Assembly: GCF_002775205.1 (NCBI RefSeq)
Contig: NC_036455.1
Coordinates: 3,634,501-3,698,500 of the forward strand
DNA length: 64,000 bases
DNA from: Xiphophorus maculatus
Lineage: Eukaryota > Chordata > Actinopteri > Cyprinodontiformes > Poeciliidae
Direction of reading: 5' to 3'
In this document: positions 12,540 to 33,080 of the stretch, piece after piece
Numbering within the stretch: position 1 is the first letter of the stretch
Layout: every line of letters begins with the position of its first letter
Position numbers and translations under genes: made by a program
Notes under the pieces: model-generated
The model's database searches: none
The model's input: the letters and a program-made list of their open reading frames with translations, nothing else
Told to the model about the DNA's origin: nothing

Positions 12540-12745
12540 CAAGTCACACAGAAAAGGACATAATGAAAGGAAGTAAAGAAGAAAGGGAATAAAGGAAGGA
12601 CATTGAAAAACAGTGGGATGAAAAGACAAAGAAGAATAAAGTAGGAAAAGGAAGAAGAGAAAGAAAAAGGAAGGACAGATGGAAGATAGGAGAAGGTAGA
12701 AACAAGGAAATACTGGAAGGATAAAATGACGAAAAAAAGGAAAGA
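12540..12745 (+). repeat. Purine-rich low-complexity tract (GA/GGA)
   Basis: The plus strand is almost all A and G (AGGAAGG, AAGAAGAG and GAAAGGAAG units) for about 200 bases. The overlapping Phe/Ser/Leu-rich open frames on the other strand are a by-product of this composition and are not genes. A shorter, similar tract lies at about 11540-11625. Confidence 0.8.
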
Positions 12746-12936
12746 AATACAAAACAATTTTCCCTACTCATTTTCTTTTTTCCACACTTAACCAAATAGT
12801 TTAACCGCATTCCAGACTGGAGGATCCTTGATTACTTCTGGTAGCCGTTCCAGGGCGTCTTCTAATTAAAACCAGTAATCTGCTGAACTCATACCAGTAC
12901 AAAGCGAGTATTTAAACATCATGTCCCACCGCCTGA

Positions 12937-12942
12937 TTTAAT
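12937..12942 (-). terminator. Candidate pygo2 poly(A) signal (ATTAAA)
   Basis: On the minus strand ATTAAA occurs about 370 bases downstream of the pygo2 stop codon. It is the first acceptable hexamer I noticed past the stop. No GU-rich downstream element was checked, so this is only a candidate. Confidence 0.3.
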
Positions 12943-13309
12943 TTTCTGAGTGCGTGAGCTGGAAATATCGCCACGCACACACATGGTTCAGTGAGTCAGT
13001 CAGTGCGGGAGTTTCTGTGCCAGTCAGTTACAAGCGATTTGAGGTAGTGTGTTGGTGTCAGTGCTTTGCTGATTGGCAGGCGGATTTCTCAGCGTGGGTA
13101 ACATTCATCATGATTTCAAACTCTAATTGCCGGGGAGGGGAAGGAAAATGTATTTGTCTAGAGTCACTCAAAGTGCTACGTTTAAGCATCAGAGTCGATG
13201 AGTGTGTCGCTTTTGTGTAGTGAACGAGTAAAGGGCTGGCCAAGCCGCAGCTGACATGGCACACAGGTCATTCATTTAGATCAGAGTCCGTTTGTCCAAT
13301 CGATGCTGC

Positions 13310-16300
13310 TCAGCTCTCGTTAGCCGCCACCAGCTGGCCTAAACCCTGGCGAACGTACACGGCCTGTATGTCCTTGGTCTTGATGCAGAAGTCACAAGCC
13401 CAAACGGCGGCGCTTTCTGTGGTCAGCAGCCCATACGCCGGTTCTGTAAGACCCGTACAGTCACGGTGGAACCAGCGCTGGCACGTAGCCTCGCAAAGGA
13501 TGGCGTCCTGGTCGTCGTGTACTTCCGCCAAACACATGCCACAAGGGAAGACCATACCGGGTCCGCCGAGTTTTCCAGGCCCTGAGCTGGGCCCAGTTGT
13601 CGGGGCCGTGGGTCCAGGAGGCAGGGGAGACTGGGTGTTAGGGGTCGAGGTGGAGTTTGAGGGGGGGTTGGGGTTGCTGCCAGGAGTGTTGCCTCCATTG
13701 TTGTTAGCTATGTTGTTCTGATTTGAGTTGGGGGCAGCGTTGGACAGCGGTCCTCCGGAACCGGGAGTGTTGTTCTGCTGGTTGTAAGAGGAAGACCCTG
13801 CAGAGTTTGGCGGAGTTGATTGTTGCTGCTGCTGATTGGAGTTGTTGGAGTTTGGGGTGTTGGTGTTGTTGGGGGGCTGCAGCTGACCGGACTGCGGGTG
13901 CTGGGGTTGACCTGATCCGTTCAGTGGACCGGTAGGAGAAGAGTTGGGTTGCGGTGGAGCTGACGGAGGTTGGCCAGGTGTGTTTGCACTTTGTGGTGGG
14001 ACATCGGGGTGGCCGGGAAAGCCTCCACCTGGTTGTGAAGGTCCAGAGTTAGAAGGAGGGCCGGGTGTAGTGTTGTTATTTGGGGGGCCGTTGGGATTCA
14101 TGTTAAGCTGCTGCTGTTGTTGTTGCTGCTGCGGCGGAGGACCAGGCGGTCCCCCTCCTCCACCGAAGTTCTTCCCTTCCTCGCTGCCGGGCCCTGGCGG
14201 ACTGGGGCCAGGGTAGGGGCCTTCCTGTGAGGGAGGAAACTGTCCTTGAGGAGGCATACCTGGCAACCCTCCCCCTACCATGTTGCCACCAGGGCCACCA
14301 CCCATTCCACCCATCATGTTCATCCCAGGACCCATGCCTCCTCCCATGGGAGGCAAGGGCCCTCGTGGACCTCCACCTCCAGGCAACGGTGGGCTGTTGA
14401 ACGGGTGTCCGCCCTGTCCGTGCTGCTGCTGGGGGGGCATGCTGAAACGAGGATGGGGCGGCCCACCGGCTCCAGGACCCCCTATTCCTCCTGGAGACAA
14501 CATGGAGTTAAATCCTGGCCCAGGATGCATGGGGGGACTGAAGTTTGGTTGCATATTGAACTGAGAGGGGCCACCAGGAGGAAATCCACCTCCCCCGCCT
14601 CCTCCACCACCACCGCCTCCACCTCCTCCGCCTCCAAAGCCGGGCATTCCTCCAAAGCCCAGCTGCTGGTGTGGTCCAGCGTTGCTCGGAGGGCCGAAGG
14701 GCGGTCTGCGTCCAGGCGGACCATTTCCACTCGGGCCTCCCATGAAGTTCATGCCTGGACCCATTCTGCCTCCACCTCCATACCCACCTCCTCCACCGGC
14801 ACCTGGACTGGGGAGAAACGGAGCCCCACCTGGTCCGGCTGCCCCACTCGGTCTGGACGGAGATCCAAAGTCATCGTCAAATGGGTTGGAGGCGACCAGA
14901 TGGTCCACCATGGGCGTAGGAGGAGGCGCAAACTCAGTGAGGTGGGAGAACCCCGCCGCCTGAAACAGAAGAAGTTTAGCTTTTAAAATTTGAATGAAAA
15001 TATTATCAGCTTTCTGCAGATTTTAACACTCAAATTTAAGACCTTTTAAATTCCATTATGAATGGAATTTAAGACCAATATAACCACAGAAATGTATGAA
15101 CTTTTTCCAGCAAACTGGTCATAAACTTGCACTTACCTATGATGGATGCAAAAAAGCTAGCTAGCTAGCAAGGGTATGTTAGCAGTGAGTTAGCGGTAGC
15201 CTCAACTGTCTCGAATCACAGAACCCAATGAAGATGTCTGACGCAAACTTTGGCCTGACAGTGAAGTCCCACAAATCCCCCAAAAAACAGAATATACACG
15301 ATTAAATAGTCCTGTCAAGAAAAAAATTTAAGAACAAAAGGCCAACTTACTTCTGAAAAATGAATTTAAGCCTTTTAACAAGTTTTTATGGCTAGGCATA
15401 CACCCTGTTTATAAGGGAGGCAAAGCAGATGTGTGCAAAATAACTTCTTGAGAAACACCCACCCAAAACCTCTTATTCAATTCACTTTCCCATTAAAGTA
15501 AAAAAAAAGAAGAAAAGAATAGACAATAGAATGGATAAACTGCAAACAACAAATAGTAAATAATAGTAGAAACCTAAGTAGCTGTAAAAATAAACAACTG
15601 GATGTTAGGTAGTACATATCAACTCTTCTGTGATTTTTGTGCCTCTCAGATACACAGATTTTAGCAGCCAAGTAATAAAAACTAAAAGTAGGGAGTACCA
15701 ACTCAGGCTTCTTTTTGGGTTTCTGTATTTGTATCAGAAACCCAACATTCAGATTGGATGTTAACAGTCCATTAATAAAAACAAATGTCAGGGAGTGTCA
15801 GTCCACCCTTTTTACCCTTTACCCACAAAGTAGACTAAGTAATAATAGCATAAACTGTGAAGAAACATGGAGATTTGAAATAAAAAGCAAGATAGACAGA
15901 TAGGGCCGATAGCGTTGCGGGGGTTTTGGAGTCCTTTTTTTGCTCTAAGTTTCTTAAAATTGAATACAGTGTCTATAAAAAAAAAAGTATTCACCGCCTT
16001 TTATGTTGCTCTTATTAATCAACAAAATTTTCCTTTTTTTTGCTTTTATAAAAAACTCATAAAACACTAGTGAAATCTGATTTCCACAAAATAATAACAA
16101 ATTAAAATATGCAACATAAAGTAAATACTTGCATAAATATTCACCCCCCTTTAAAATGACTGACCTAATTCAACAGAGCTCCGTACAATTTGTGCTAATA
16201 GTCTCAAAATGACTCACCTGAGTGCACTTTTCAAACTGAATATGAAAAAATAGATTTGAATTTGAATGTTTTTCTTGCTTTCTTTTCTAAAAAAAACAAA

Positions 16301-17783
16301 AAAACAACAAAAAACATTTTCGAAAAGTGGCTTATATCTCAATCATCTCTTCTGTGAGTTGTACAACAGAGTATTAGAGAATTTGTTTTAATTACCAGAA
16401 ATTAGTCATAATATTATCAAAGTTAAGATGCAATTTTACTAGAAAAATGTCTTGAAATTATGACAAAGGAGCGTTCTGCTGAGAAAAAAAACCTTGAGTG
16501 ATATATTTGTTATTTTCCGGGTTGGAGTTTTCATAAATGCACTATTTTATTCTCCGAATATTCTCACTATGTTCTCATAATTAAAAAAGAAAAAAAGTCT
16601 TATATATCATCATAGACTTAACCGGAATTCAAAGTCCAAATAAACAGAAGCTGCAAAACACGCTTGTCAAACAAGATGGCCGGCCTCTGGCAGTGATGAC
16701 ATAACTCTGAACTATGAGTGCACTGGAGAGAAAAAAAAAAATCCAGATTTTCCAAAAATTAAACCTTCAAAAACAAAAAGTTTGACTAACCAATAAAACC
16801 GATTATTGCCCAGACCTAATCTCAAGTGACTGTTTAAAGACACCTGTGTCTGGAATCATATTTGTTCTTGCAGGCAGAGACGCATCTATTAAACATTGAC
16901 TCAAAAATATGTGAAATAGCTATGCACATATTTGTACTTGTCATTTTGTATAAGTCAAGTTTTTCATATTTTCTTTTAAATTAAAAAGGCCAATTTTGTG
17001 CATCCTGATTGACTTGATGCACAGCGGCGGATATTTTTTTAAGAGCTACCGTACGTTGTCAAGGAAAACCTCGATGCACCCTCCTCACCTGAGTGGAAGA
17101 TTTCCTGGCTTTCTTCTTCTCCGGGCTCTTCATCTGTGAAGCTGAAGTAGGAAAAAACAGAAGGAGGAGAAACTTCAGTAACTAAAAAAAAAACAACATT
17201 CTCTTAATGCCTCACATTATTGATCTACCACCAATCAGGTGCAGCATCACATTTGGATTGGCCAATACCCCTTAGTGACAGAGTGGAGCAGCTTTAGACC
17301 TAGGGCCTCTTTTTCAAGTCCAACAGTTGAGATGGATTCAATGATGGGACATAGACTGGCATGAGGACAAAATGCTGAACATCCAGGCGTTATCATCACC
17401 AACGTTATGAAGCCTTGAATCGCAAATGACCCAGGCAGACCAACAGGGAGAGGCCGCAAACAGAGGCAGAAGAGGTAAGGTCAATGAGGGAGACAGGAAA
17501 AGACTTCAGACATGAGAACGAGGAAACGGTATTGAAGATACATTTATAGCAAGATAGACGTAATAACCTGTTCACAGACTCACTCTGTGAGAAACAGCCA
17601 CCACCGAAGACAGTCGTGAAGTTTACATATGAGGGAGGCGAAAAGTGATTTGCTAACAGCACCAGTGCAGCCCATTGCAGCGCAGTAATGGATGATTCCG
17701 ATCTGATCGGAAGATGGGTGAAGGTAATTCCTACCTTTTCGTTTTCCTTGTCCCGCCTGTAGTCTCCCCGATTCGGAAGCCAT
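13310..17783 (-). CDS. pygo2: Pygopus homologue 2 (three coding exons, 583 aa)
   Basis: Pygo2 is a nuclear Wnt/beta-catenin co-activator. Its PHD finger reads methylated H3K4 and binds BCL9. Exons on the minus strand: 17783-17735 (49 nt), 17141-17089 (53 nt), 14959-13310. Phases fit (1, then 0) and all junctions are GT/AG. The protein starts MASESGRLQAGQGKRK and continues with a basic nuclear-localisation segment (KSPEKKKARKSS, about residues 21-32). The N-terminal homology domain with NPF (LVASNPFDDDF, about 55-65) follows. A very long Gly/Pro/Asn/Gln-rich middle includes about 18 glycines in a row and poly-Gln. The C-terminal PHD finger spans about 505-562, with PCGMC, DDQDAILCE, CQRWFHRDC and WACDFC giving the C4HC3 ligands. 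Human PYGO2 is about 406 residues; the excess lies in the low-complexity middle. The conserved SHLTEFAPPPTP and the PHD sequence favour pygo2 over pygo1. Confidence 0.93.
14960..17088 (-). other. pygo2 intron 2 (2.1 kb), with repeat remnants
   Basis: The intron is bounded by CTCAG/GTGAGG (donor, 17089/17088) and TTCTGTTTCAG (acceptor, 14961-14960). It holds CTAGCTAGCTAG near 15161, a short Tc1-like end fragment (GTATTCACCGCC to ATATTCACCCCCC, about 15980-16150) and a copy of the interspersed repeat seen at 11.6-12.5 kb. No coding exon is visible. Confidence 0.6.
16205..16820 (+). repeat. Interspersed repeat, copy 2 of 2 (partner at 11626-12483)
   Basis: It lies inside pygo2 intron 2 in the same orientation as copy 1. 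Shared landmarks are a TTTTCTTTTCT-like start, AGTGGCTTATAT, CAACAGAGTATTAG, AGTCATAATATTA and the end AATAAAACCGATTATTGCCC. It is shorter than copy 1, with clear internal differences. Confidence 0.55.
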
Positions 17784-20700
17784 TAGCTAATATGACTGTT
17801 GGTGAAGTGGCAAATCACCGTTCATATGCAAGGGAAAAAAAAAGTTACAAAAATGACGACGTCTTGAAGGCTACATGCCAACAGGTTGAGTCTGCCACAG
17901 AGGCCCAGCGGTCCAAAACACGACAATACGTTGCTTTTTTTCTTCAATGGTGCAACATACTCTTTAATTGAAGAGTTTTGTCTGGTGTTGTTGTGTTTTG
18001 GATCTCAGGTTCAACCTCCCTGTCAGTACTGTAACTACAGCATTGGCTAACACTTAAAAGTGAACTGGATTAGCTGGTACAATAACGCCGGCCCAGGTCT
18101 GCAAATATTTTAGCCACGGTGTCTGTCACGCCAGGATTTGGTCACCAAATCAACGTCAGACAAAAGTGACAACACTAATGTTATGTAGCAGAAATTTACG
18201 GAGCTCATAAAGTGCCACAAGTTGAAATTAAAAGGGAAATTAACCGATTCGGGTTAGTCAACAGTATGCACAGATTTGCTGTCATATTTGTGTCAATGTG
18301 CAGCAGGAATTGTACTGAGCTGTGTTTTCAGTAAAGAGGTTGTTGTCAACAAAGTGACAACAACCTCACTACGATCTGAAACAAAGGCTTAACAATTTTA
18401 TATTGTTTTTAATGCAGAAGGAAACAATGTACTGTGATAATAATTTCCTGTCCTGCTCTAATAACCATGAACTCCAATTTAGGTCGTTTATAACCCTCAA
18501 AAACTTGGCAGATTTTTGGATTAATTTATGCTTAAACAAAAACTTCTTTGTCAGTCATTTTAAACATCAAACCATGTTACACTTTTTTGTTTAAATATTT
18601 TGGGTTATTTCCATGAAACCTTAATATTTTTAGCAAAATTTAGCATCACAACTATTAATAAATCCTACTAGTTGTTACTAAATGCAAAACGTCAGAGTAG
18701 GTTAGAATCAGTGCGAGGAAAACTTCAATCGATGATGACAACAGAACTGCAGGATTTTTTCATATTATGCTTCCCTGGTTTTCAGATTTGGGTCGGATGT
18801 CATTCCCAGACCCAAGCTCTGACATCTTATGTCAAACATTTTGAGGTGCTGTAAAGTTATTACTCATTCTATTAGCAATTTAATACTACGCAAACTGAGA
18901 CTGTTCATATCCATGGGTTACAACATTATTAATAATTGTCAATATATCTCTAGAATTGCACCGTGCAGCATGTTGGGGTAGCTCTATTGTGATTTGTTCT
19001 TTTTGTGTGAAGGATAAAGTACTTTTGAATTTTATTTGATTATCTGTCCAAACTTTCACAAGTGGATTTATATGCTTCTCAACTCACTCTTCCCTTACCT
19101 ATCACAGGTAACAAAACTATTACTGCTCATATCTTTACAGAATCTAATTTCAGAAATCCAAGCTATCCTTTAAAGAAGAATCAGAAGCACCACACAACGT
19201 TTATATATTGATGACCGCTGGGATAATCATTTGCTTTAAATAAGACAAAAACATGGAACATATATCACAAAAGATTCCCAAAGCTGGTCGATGAGTAACG
19301 AGTTTTCCATTGAAAGTGTCCAAATTGGTGCGTTATATGCTTACCACATTTTTGTGAGATCTAAACCAGACAGGTATCATTAGAAAGTTTGAATTCTAGA
19401 TGCTGATCATGCCATTTTGCATATCTGTGCACACGTTTCCTAAACTTAGCAAACGTATGTTCCCAACTTCTATTTTTATTACTACATCTGGCACTTGCAG
19501 GGCTCCGTACCAATTTCGTGTAGACGCAACCCAGCTTCTTTCTGTTGGTTGATGCTGGTTTTCGTACTACCAGCTGTTAGTCAGTAGGTATACGGTACAG
19601 AGCTCCCCGTCCTCCTCTAATCACTTGCAGATGTTTGGTTAGCAACTTGCAGGACGCTACGTTTGTTAACCAGTTAGCCACGTTACCCAATGTGGCTAAC
19701 CAGCAGTGTTGAGATTTTCACTCAAAACTCGTACAAATCATTTAAAAAAACTCTACCATATGTGTCTCTACAGTCATGTATGAGCAGGTGCAAATAATTT
19801 TAACACATATCACATAATGTATAGCACAAAGGAATCGATTAGGTTGTGTGAACTTGCTGTTTGCTATGCTAACATTAGCGAGCTAGCTGCAGATTGCTAG
19901 CCATCTGGCAGGCTATGGTGGAAGCAAACTGTACCCTTTCTCCGATGCTTGCTCTGCTGTGCTGTCCTTTAAAATGAAACTCGCTGGTGTGTCATTGCCA
20001 GCAAACCAGTCCTCACACGGTGTGTGCTTGTTGATCCACCATTCAACTGTAATTCATTCAAAAACGCAAATTTCGGTCATAATTATCACGGCCTTTCTGC
20101 CGCTACCGGACAAAGAGGGAGAAGCAGGGGCAGCGAGCAGCACGGACGGTTGCATTTCGTCACACAAATAGGGGTGTTGGTAAGTGTTTACCACTTATTT
20201 CACCGCCATCTTTGGTACATAAAATGCCCACTTTTCTTGAATTCGATAGTACAAGTGCAAATAGAAAGGTGTATCTATACCGCCTTGCAGAAAAATAGCA
20301 AAAATGGTCTAAGATAAATTTATATTTAAAAAAAATCACACCCACACTTTTGGCTAGTCTAAAATATGCAGAGCTGGTCTAAACAGCCCGTTTCCCAACC
20401 TGCATTTCAATAAAAAGCTGTCAATTATTTGGGTGAAATGGGATTAAAACTAATATGCCACATGTAAATTGATTTGTCTTAAGTTATTGCTGTCTTGAAC
20501 AATAGTTGCATGAATTGTGGTGAAACAACATTGTAAGTGCATGCTGCTAAAATTTAAACCTTGAGATATTATATTATGTTATATTATATTATAGAGAGGA
20601 TCTTGTTTTCCTGAAAGTTTTCGTACCGAATCAAAAAAATCGTATTAAGTCATTATATTTCATCTGCTTTTATTGAATTTGTTTGAGATATTTGTATCTC

Positions 20701-21918
20701 AAATTTTGTGAATTTATAATAATTTTCTCATTGATTTTTGGTCCCTGGTAATATATTTGTGTGTTCTAATTTTGTATATTTTTTTGTTTGTTTGTATTTT
20801 GTTATTTACATTTTATTCCGTGCTTTCGTTACCCCATAATAAATGATCAGGGTTTCACATTGTAATACAAAAAAAGAAAAGAAAAAAATAGCAAAACAAA
20901 ACCAAAAAACAAACAACATATATTCTGATAAATATATTTTGTAAAATCAAAGGAATATTTATCATATGTAAAAAAAAAAAAAACACTGTAAATGTATGTA
21001 GAAAAGAAAATCTATTCAAATGTGTGCATTGTTACTATTTTTTCAAAGATGTTTTATTATTTTACAGATTCAAATACTTTCATTCATTCATTTATTCATT
21101 GTAAAAATTATTTAGAATTTTTGGAATTTATCTGTATATTCATGTATTTCATTTTTATTTTGCCAAAATAGTGGACAATTTGTGTTTTCCTGAATATTTT
21201 TGCAAGAACCTTATTAATATTTAACAATATTTTATCCTTGGTTTCTGTAAAATAAAAGAAAGAAGGAAAGAAGGAAAAGAAACCTGAAACATTGTTGGTG
21301 TGGAAAAATGTTTATAAATAGAGATATTTTCCATTGATTACTGACCCGTGGGGAGTGCGAGGTGGCCAGGCTTGAAGTAAGGACCCAGGGCACCAGTGAA
21401 GATAGGACCGCCGCTGATTCTCCGCCCACCAGGGACTGCCTCCCCGTTGGTAAAGCAGATACCCCACACACCGGCTCATTTATTTGACTTTTTCCACTGT
21501 GGACGCTTGTAACTGACCCATTAGTCGCTCTGGGAATGGGACCAAAAATCACCATCAAGAAAAACTTTGCCTTTTTTCGGATGATCCCGCTCCGATGGCA
21601 TCTTTTTATCCAAAGGGAATAAATTTTCTTTAAACTGAAAAAAAAGACCAAATGTAAGAAATTTTCAAATGGGATAAAACTTGAGTGTTTTTTTTTTCTT
21701 CTACTAATCAGGCTTATGTTTCATTGGGGGCCATTTTTCTAAAGGATTTTTTAAAAGTGAGGTGTGAAAATGTTCTGTCTATTAGAATAAATCAGCGGAA
21801 GTCTATTGTTAGAGAGGCAGTGATTTTCTGAAGGTGCGTCCCTGGGGCCCCTTTGCATGGCGCTGAAAGGTGCAGGACGAGGCAGGGAAGTTTACAGATT
21901 TCCACCTGAGGGAAAAAA
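17784..21918. other. Spacer between divergent pygo2 and she
   Basis: This 4.1-kb interval separates the two start codons and must hold both promoters and 5' UTRs. I see no CpG island or strong TATA box and no supported coding exon. Small frames at 17.71-17.97 and 19.96-20.32 kb show no family resemblance. The part from 20.4 to 21.3 kb is very AT-rich, with a short TTATA-type repeat at about 20564-20595. Confidence 0.5.
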
Positions 21919-29165
<7,247 letters not shown>

Positions 29166-32100
29166 CTCTGACCTTAAAACCTCGTATGCATTTGAAGCAG
29201 AGATAAGAGGACATAATCTAAAAATTACGTTTCTTTTGTCTGTACAACTACAACCCTCTCAAATGTGTTATTTTTTTGTTGATTTGATGTTTAAAATGTG
29301 TTCAGCTGCCTGGCTTTTATTCACTTATTTTACTTTGATGTGCAGCTGATGCAAAACATCCAGGCTGCTATTTTGCATGTGAACAAGCCCAGCAGAAATG
29401 ACAAAGCATTTCTTTTTTTTTCAGATTTAAATGTGAACTGATTTCAGAATGTGTTATTAGCTGTGCCTCTTAGTAAAACTGCTGCTGCTGTTTTATTGTT
29501 GTTAGTAAAATTTCCAGGTATTGGAAACATTTGAATTTATCTCTCCTGCCCTCTAGTGGACAAGGAGGATGTACTCCACCTTTACCAAGACAAAGACTTG
29601 CTCCATGCATTAAAACACATCTAAAGATATGGAAAACTGATATTCTCAGAGCGGTTACATAAAATTATAATTTATGCATTTGGTTTTGGCATCAGCTGTC
29701 CCATGAGGATCTCCCTCCCCCCCCCCCGTTTTACTGTGAATGAGGGAGCAGTTTCCACTGCACTGTGAAGACTGGGTGATTCACCCCAAAACAATGTGCG
29801 AGACAGAGCTCCAGCTCAGCAGTAATTGAACTTTTTACTGACAAAGAACCGAGGATCAGGCTTAACATGTTTATTCATTTCATGGAGCGTTACAGTGATT
29901 CCCAACCTATAGGGGAGGTAGAGAGCTAAGAGATGGGCGATCAGCGCTTGGGGGATGGGTTGAGACTTTTAATATGTTGTGCTCTACTTACTGGCACCCT
30001 TGATGCAAATTTGTGTCAAAGTAGTTGGAGCAAACAGAGAGACTTTTGACCATTCCTCTTTGCTTTCCCTCCAGATTGTTCTGACTTTGCTCTTCTCGCC
30101 TAAGTTTGGAGAAAAAAACAGTTGTTTTGGATTTGGATCTGCATCCTGAAGGCTGATTTTGTGTCTGGTGAACCGTTTCCGTGTTAATTTGGGTGTTTGC
30201 TTTGGTTCATTTTGTTACGGAAAGCTCCAGTGATGGCACAACTTCAGAACACCAACTCAGACCACCAGATTTCTATTAAAAATGTTCTGGTATTTAAAAG
30301 ACTGCGCAGTGCAGTGTACTCTAGCAAAAGCATTTCAATTTACTTGAGAAACCAGAAACCGCATCGCCCACATGTCGTATTTATTACAGGAACGCTCAGT
30401 CTTAGTCTAATCTGACCACAGCACAAAGTTGTTATACTGAAAGCCAATGAGGATTTGAATTATAACAAAGGTTTCAGGATCTTTGGAGGAGAAACCGGCC
30501 CACAGCATCATGGAACCTCAGCTTCATCTCACATAAATCTTAAGTTATGGTCCATGTAAATGTTTACATTTGTGACAGTAGGAAAGTTTTGTTTTTGTCT
30601 TGCATACAGATCTAATGGTTTTCCTGTAGACCTGGCGATGTTAAGGTACAACTCTTTGCTGCATTTGAGCTTGTTTGTGTCTGGTGCCAAGATAAATCTG
30701 ATCCCCCATAGAGCCTTGTTTGTTGCTATTCTTGTTTTTTAAACTATTAGACAATCTGACCTTCTAGACAGCACCGGCGAGCGGCTTTTCAAATTGAAAT
30801 GACATGTGGAGTATTTCCTATTTTGCAGAAATAGAAAGAAAACAGAAAAACGTCTCTGCGTCTGTACCAATTCCTTGGAACTATAACTTACAAAATATCA
30901 AATATTTTAATCAGTTGAGGCTTATTTTAAAGGGACTGGTATGGCTTTGAATTATTATTGTTATTATTGCGGCACAATTCCAGTTTATGTGGAATAAACT
31001 GGAGAACAATGTTGGAAGAAAAAAAAAAATCTAATTTGAGAAGCAACAAAGTAGATGTAGATGCTGTGTACTTACATGTTTATACACAGTGTTGCACTAA
31101 CCCTTTAAAATGGAATAAAAAGCACATATATACAAACCCTGGCTGTGATGAACGGATATGTTCATCACTTATCTTTAAGTTGGATATGATCTGCTCTGAC
31201 TGATCAAGACCAATTTTTGGTCCAGATGGAGCATAATGTTTTTGTGTTGTCGGTGCAAGAAGGGAGGCTGTCAGGAGAAAAGGTTATGGGGAATGTGCTT
31301 ATTGAATACAACATAAATAAAAACTTAAAAGCTTGAAAATAAAAACATCTTGGAAGAAGATTTTACCTCTTTAAAGCTAAGCGGCAGATTTATTTATCAT
31401 TTTTTGGGGGAAAATTAGTCACACCGTGTTTAGCTCTAGTTTGTCATACATACAATAGCATGTTATGGTTAATTTTATCTTTGATTAAAATAAAATATTC
31501 CCTTGCAAAAACAACCTTAAAAGTGGCCCACTCACATAGTGACATCACACAAGGAATATGATAATTTTCAAAGTGAGTCTATTTGAAATTTTTGTTCTTT
31601 ATTGCATGTTTTCAGGTAAATTCTTTCTTCAAATATTCTCTCTTTGCTCAGCTGATCTGTTTGTTTTTAAAACCTTTGGAAATTCTGTTTCGAAAAAAAA
31701 AAAAATCACCACTGAAATGTTCTTTATTCTGATAGCTGATGCCTAAAAGACAGGCAGTTCTCCCTCCAGGTAAGACAGTTCTGCAGCTTCAAGGGGAAAG
31801 TCACTGATGGGGGATGTTTGAATGTTCCCTGAAAGTCTTTAAATTTTATTACCTATCAGCTCAAACATTCCAAGCCTTGCGTTTTATTTTAGTGGCACGC
31901 TGGAGACCAGAATTCAGCCTGAAGCCGAGTTTCAGGCCAACATCACGGTCTCAAATACTTGAATGTTAACCATTTACGTGCCACTTCAAAGTGTTATTGT
32001 TTTAAGTCGATTTGTTTTGATGTAATTTAAATGGAAACCGGAATAAGTGGTCCTGAATGTGCTGAATCCCAATAAAACAAGCAATGGAAAATGGAAAACG

Positions 32101-33072
32101 TGAGTCTGTTGTGCTTTATGTGCTGTACAGGGGCAGGATCTTAAGCAACAAGGGTAGAATGAGTACGGGTTTTTCTTTTTGTGCTCGATCTGCATGCTGA
32201 CTTTTAGTTGTTGTTCCAAAGATTGACAAGGTCAAGAGGTGAAGGTCTGGATGAGGGATTAGGTTTAAACCTGAGGATTATGCAGAGCACAAACAGTTTA
32301 CCTCGTTGTACTCCAGACAGTATGGATTAAAGTAAAAGCAGCCCTAAAAGGAGTAAGAGTCGTATCATTACACTAATGTCAAGGATGCTTAAGGTGAAGA
32401 GGGTAAAAAAAAAAGCATTGGACACCATCGCTCTCGTCTTCCCTTCTTTTCTTACGGATCTCCTTTACCGTCTTCGCCGGTTCAGTGTCACCTGAGGCAG
32501 GTGACTGTCTGACTCGCAGAGGAGGACACGGCTGCTTCTTATGTATGTTTGATACCAGGAGTTTGTGCTTTAACCCATGAAGGGAACCGATCCAACGCGT
32601 TCGCTCTTATTACCTTAAAACCTCAGATGGCTTTCAGTCTTCTCACGAACACTGCGACACCTCTGGGTCCGTGGACCGGTGTCTGGTGACCCGCAAGGCG
32701 CTTCTTCCCGAACCTTTTCAGAAAGGAAAGCATTAAAAATGTAAAATTAATTGACTGTACAGTTTTAGTTTTACAAACCTGGTTTTAATGCAAGGTGTCA
32801 GGCTGATTTTCATTTTGGGTGACATCAAGATCACGAATCTTTACAAAGAATGCAACAATGCAACAATAAACCACCATTAAAACATTATAGCTTTCTCTGG
32901 ATTTGATTTGTACTTCTTAATATTACATTACATTTAACATTGATGTAACATTTGACTGATATCTTAAAGTTCTATTCCGGTGTCATTCTGAGAGAAAAAC
33001 AGAACCGGTTTTGGCCGATAGACCTTGAGTTTAACATAGGATTTAATTAGTGGGGGAAAAAACATTGCAAGA
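29166..33072. other. she 3' UTR and intergenic region
   Basis: she 3' UTR must begin here. AATAAA hexamers occur only well downstream (near 30993, 31117 and 32073), so the UTR is either long or uses a variant signal. A run of Cs lies near 29720. Sequence at about 30000-30760 (CACAGCATCATGGAACC, CTGACCACAGCAC) resembles minus-strand remnants of a Tc1-like transposon, but is too decayed to assign with confidence. No further coding exon is visible. Confidence 0.45.
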
Positions 33073-33080
33073 AATGAAAC

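Larger units (their letters stand above)
8920..12935. other. Gene-free AT-rich stretch downstream of pygo2
   Basis: I see no supported coding exon here. Short open frames occur but lack codon structure or family resemblance. The right part may include pygo2 3' UTR, since on the minus strand an ATTAAA candidate poly(A) signal lies at 12937-12942, about 370 bases past the stop codon. A longer 3' UTR is possible. The region also holds an interspersed repeat (11626-12483) and purine-rich tracts at about 11540-11625 and 12540-12745. Confidence 0.5.

Noticed and set aside
12471-12810. Overlapping Phe/Ser/Leu-rich minus-strand frames
   Set aside because: Product of the purine-rich low-complexity tract; three frames open at once is a composition effect.
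14246-14986. 246-codon plus-strand frame opposite pygo2
   Set aside because: Arises from the GC-rich Gly/Pro repeat; no family resemblance and no splice context.
30000-30760. Possible minus-strand Tc1-like remnant after she
   Set aside because: Only scattered short matches; too decayed to give ends or family, so mentioned only in the intergenic note.
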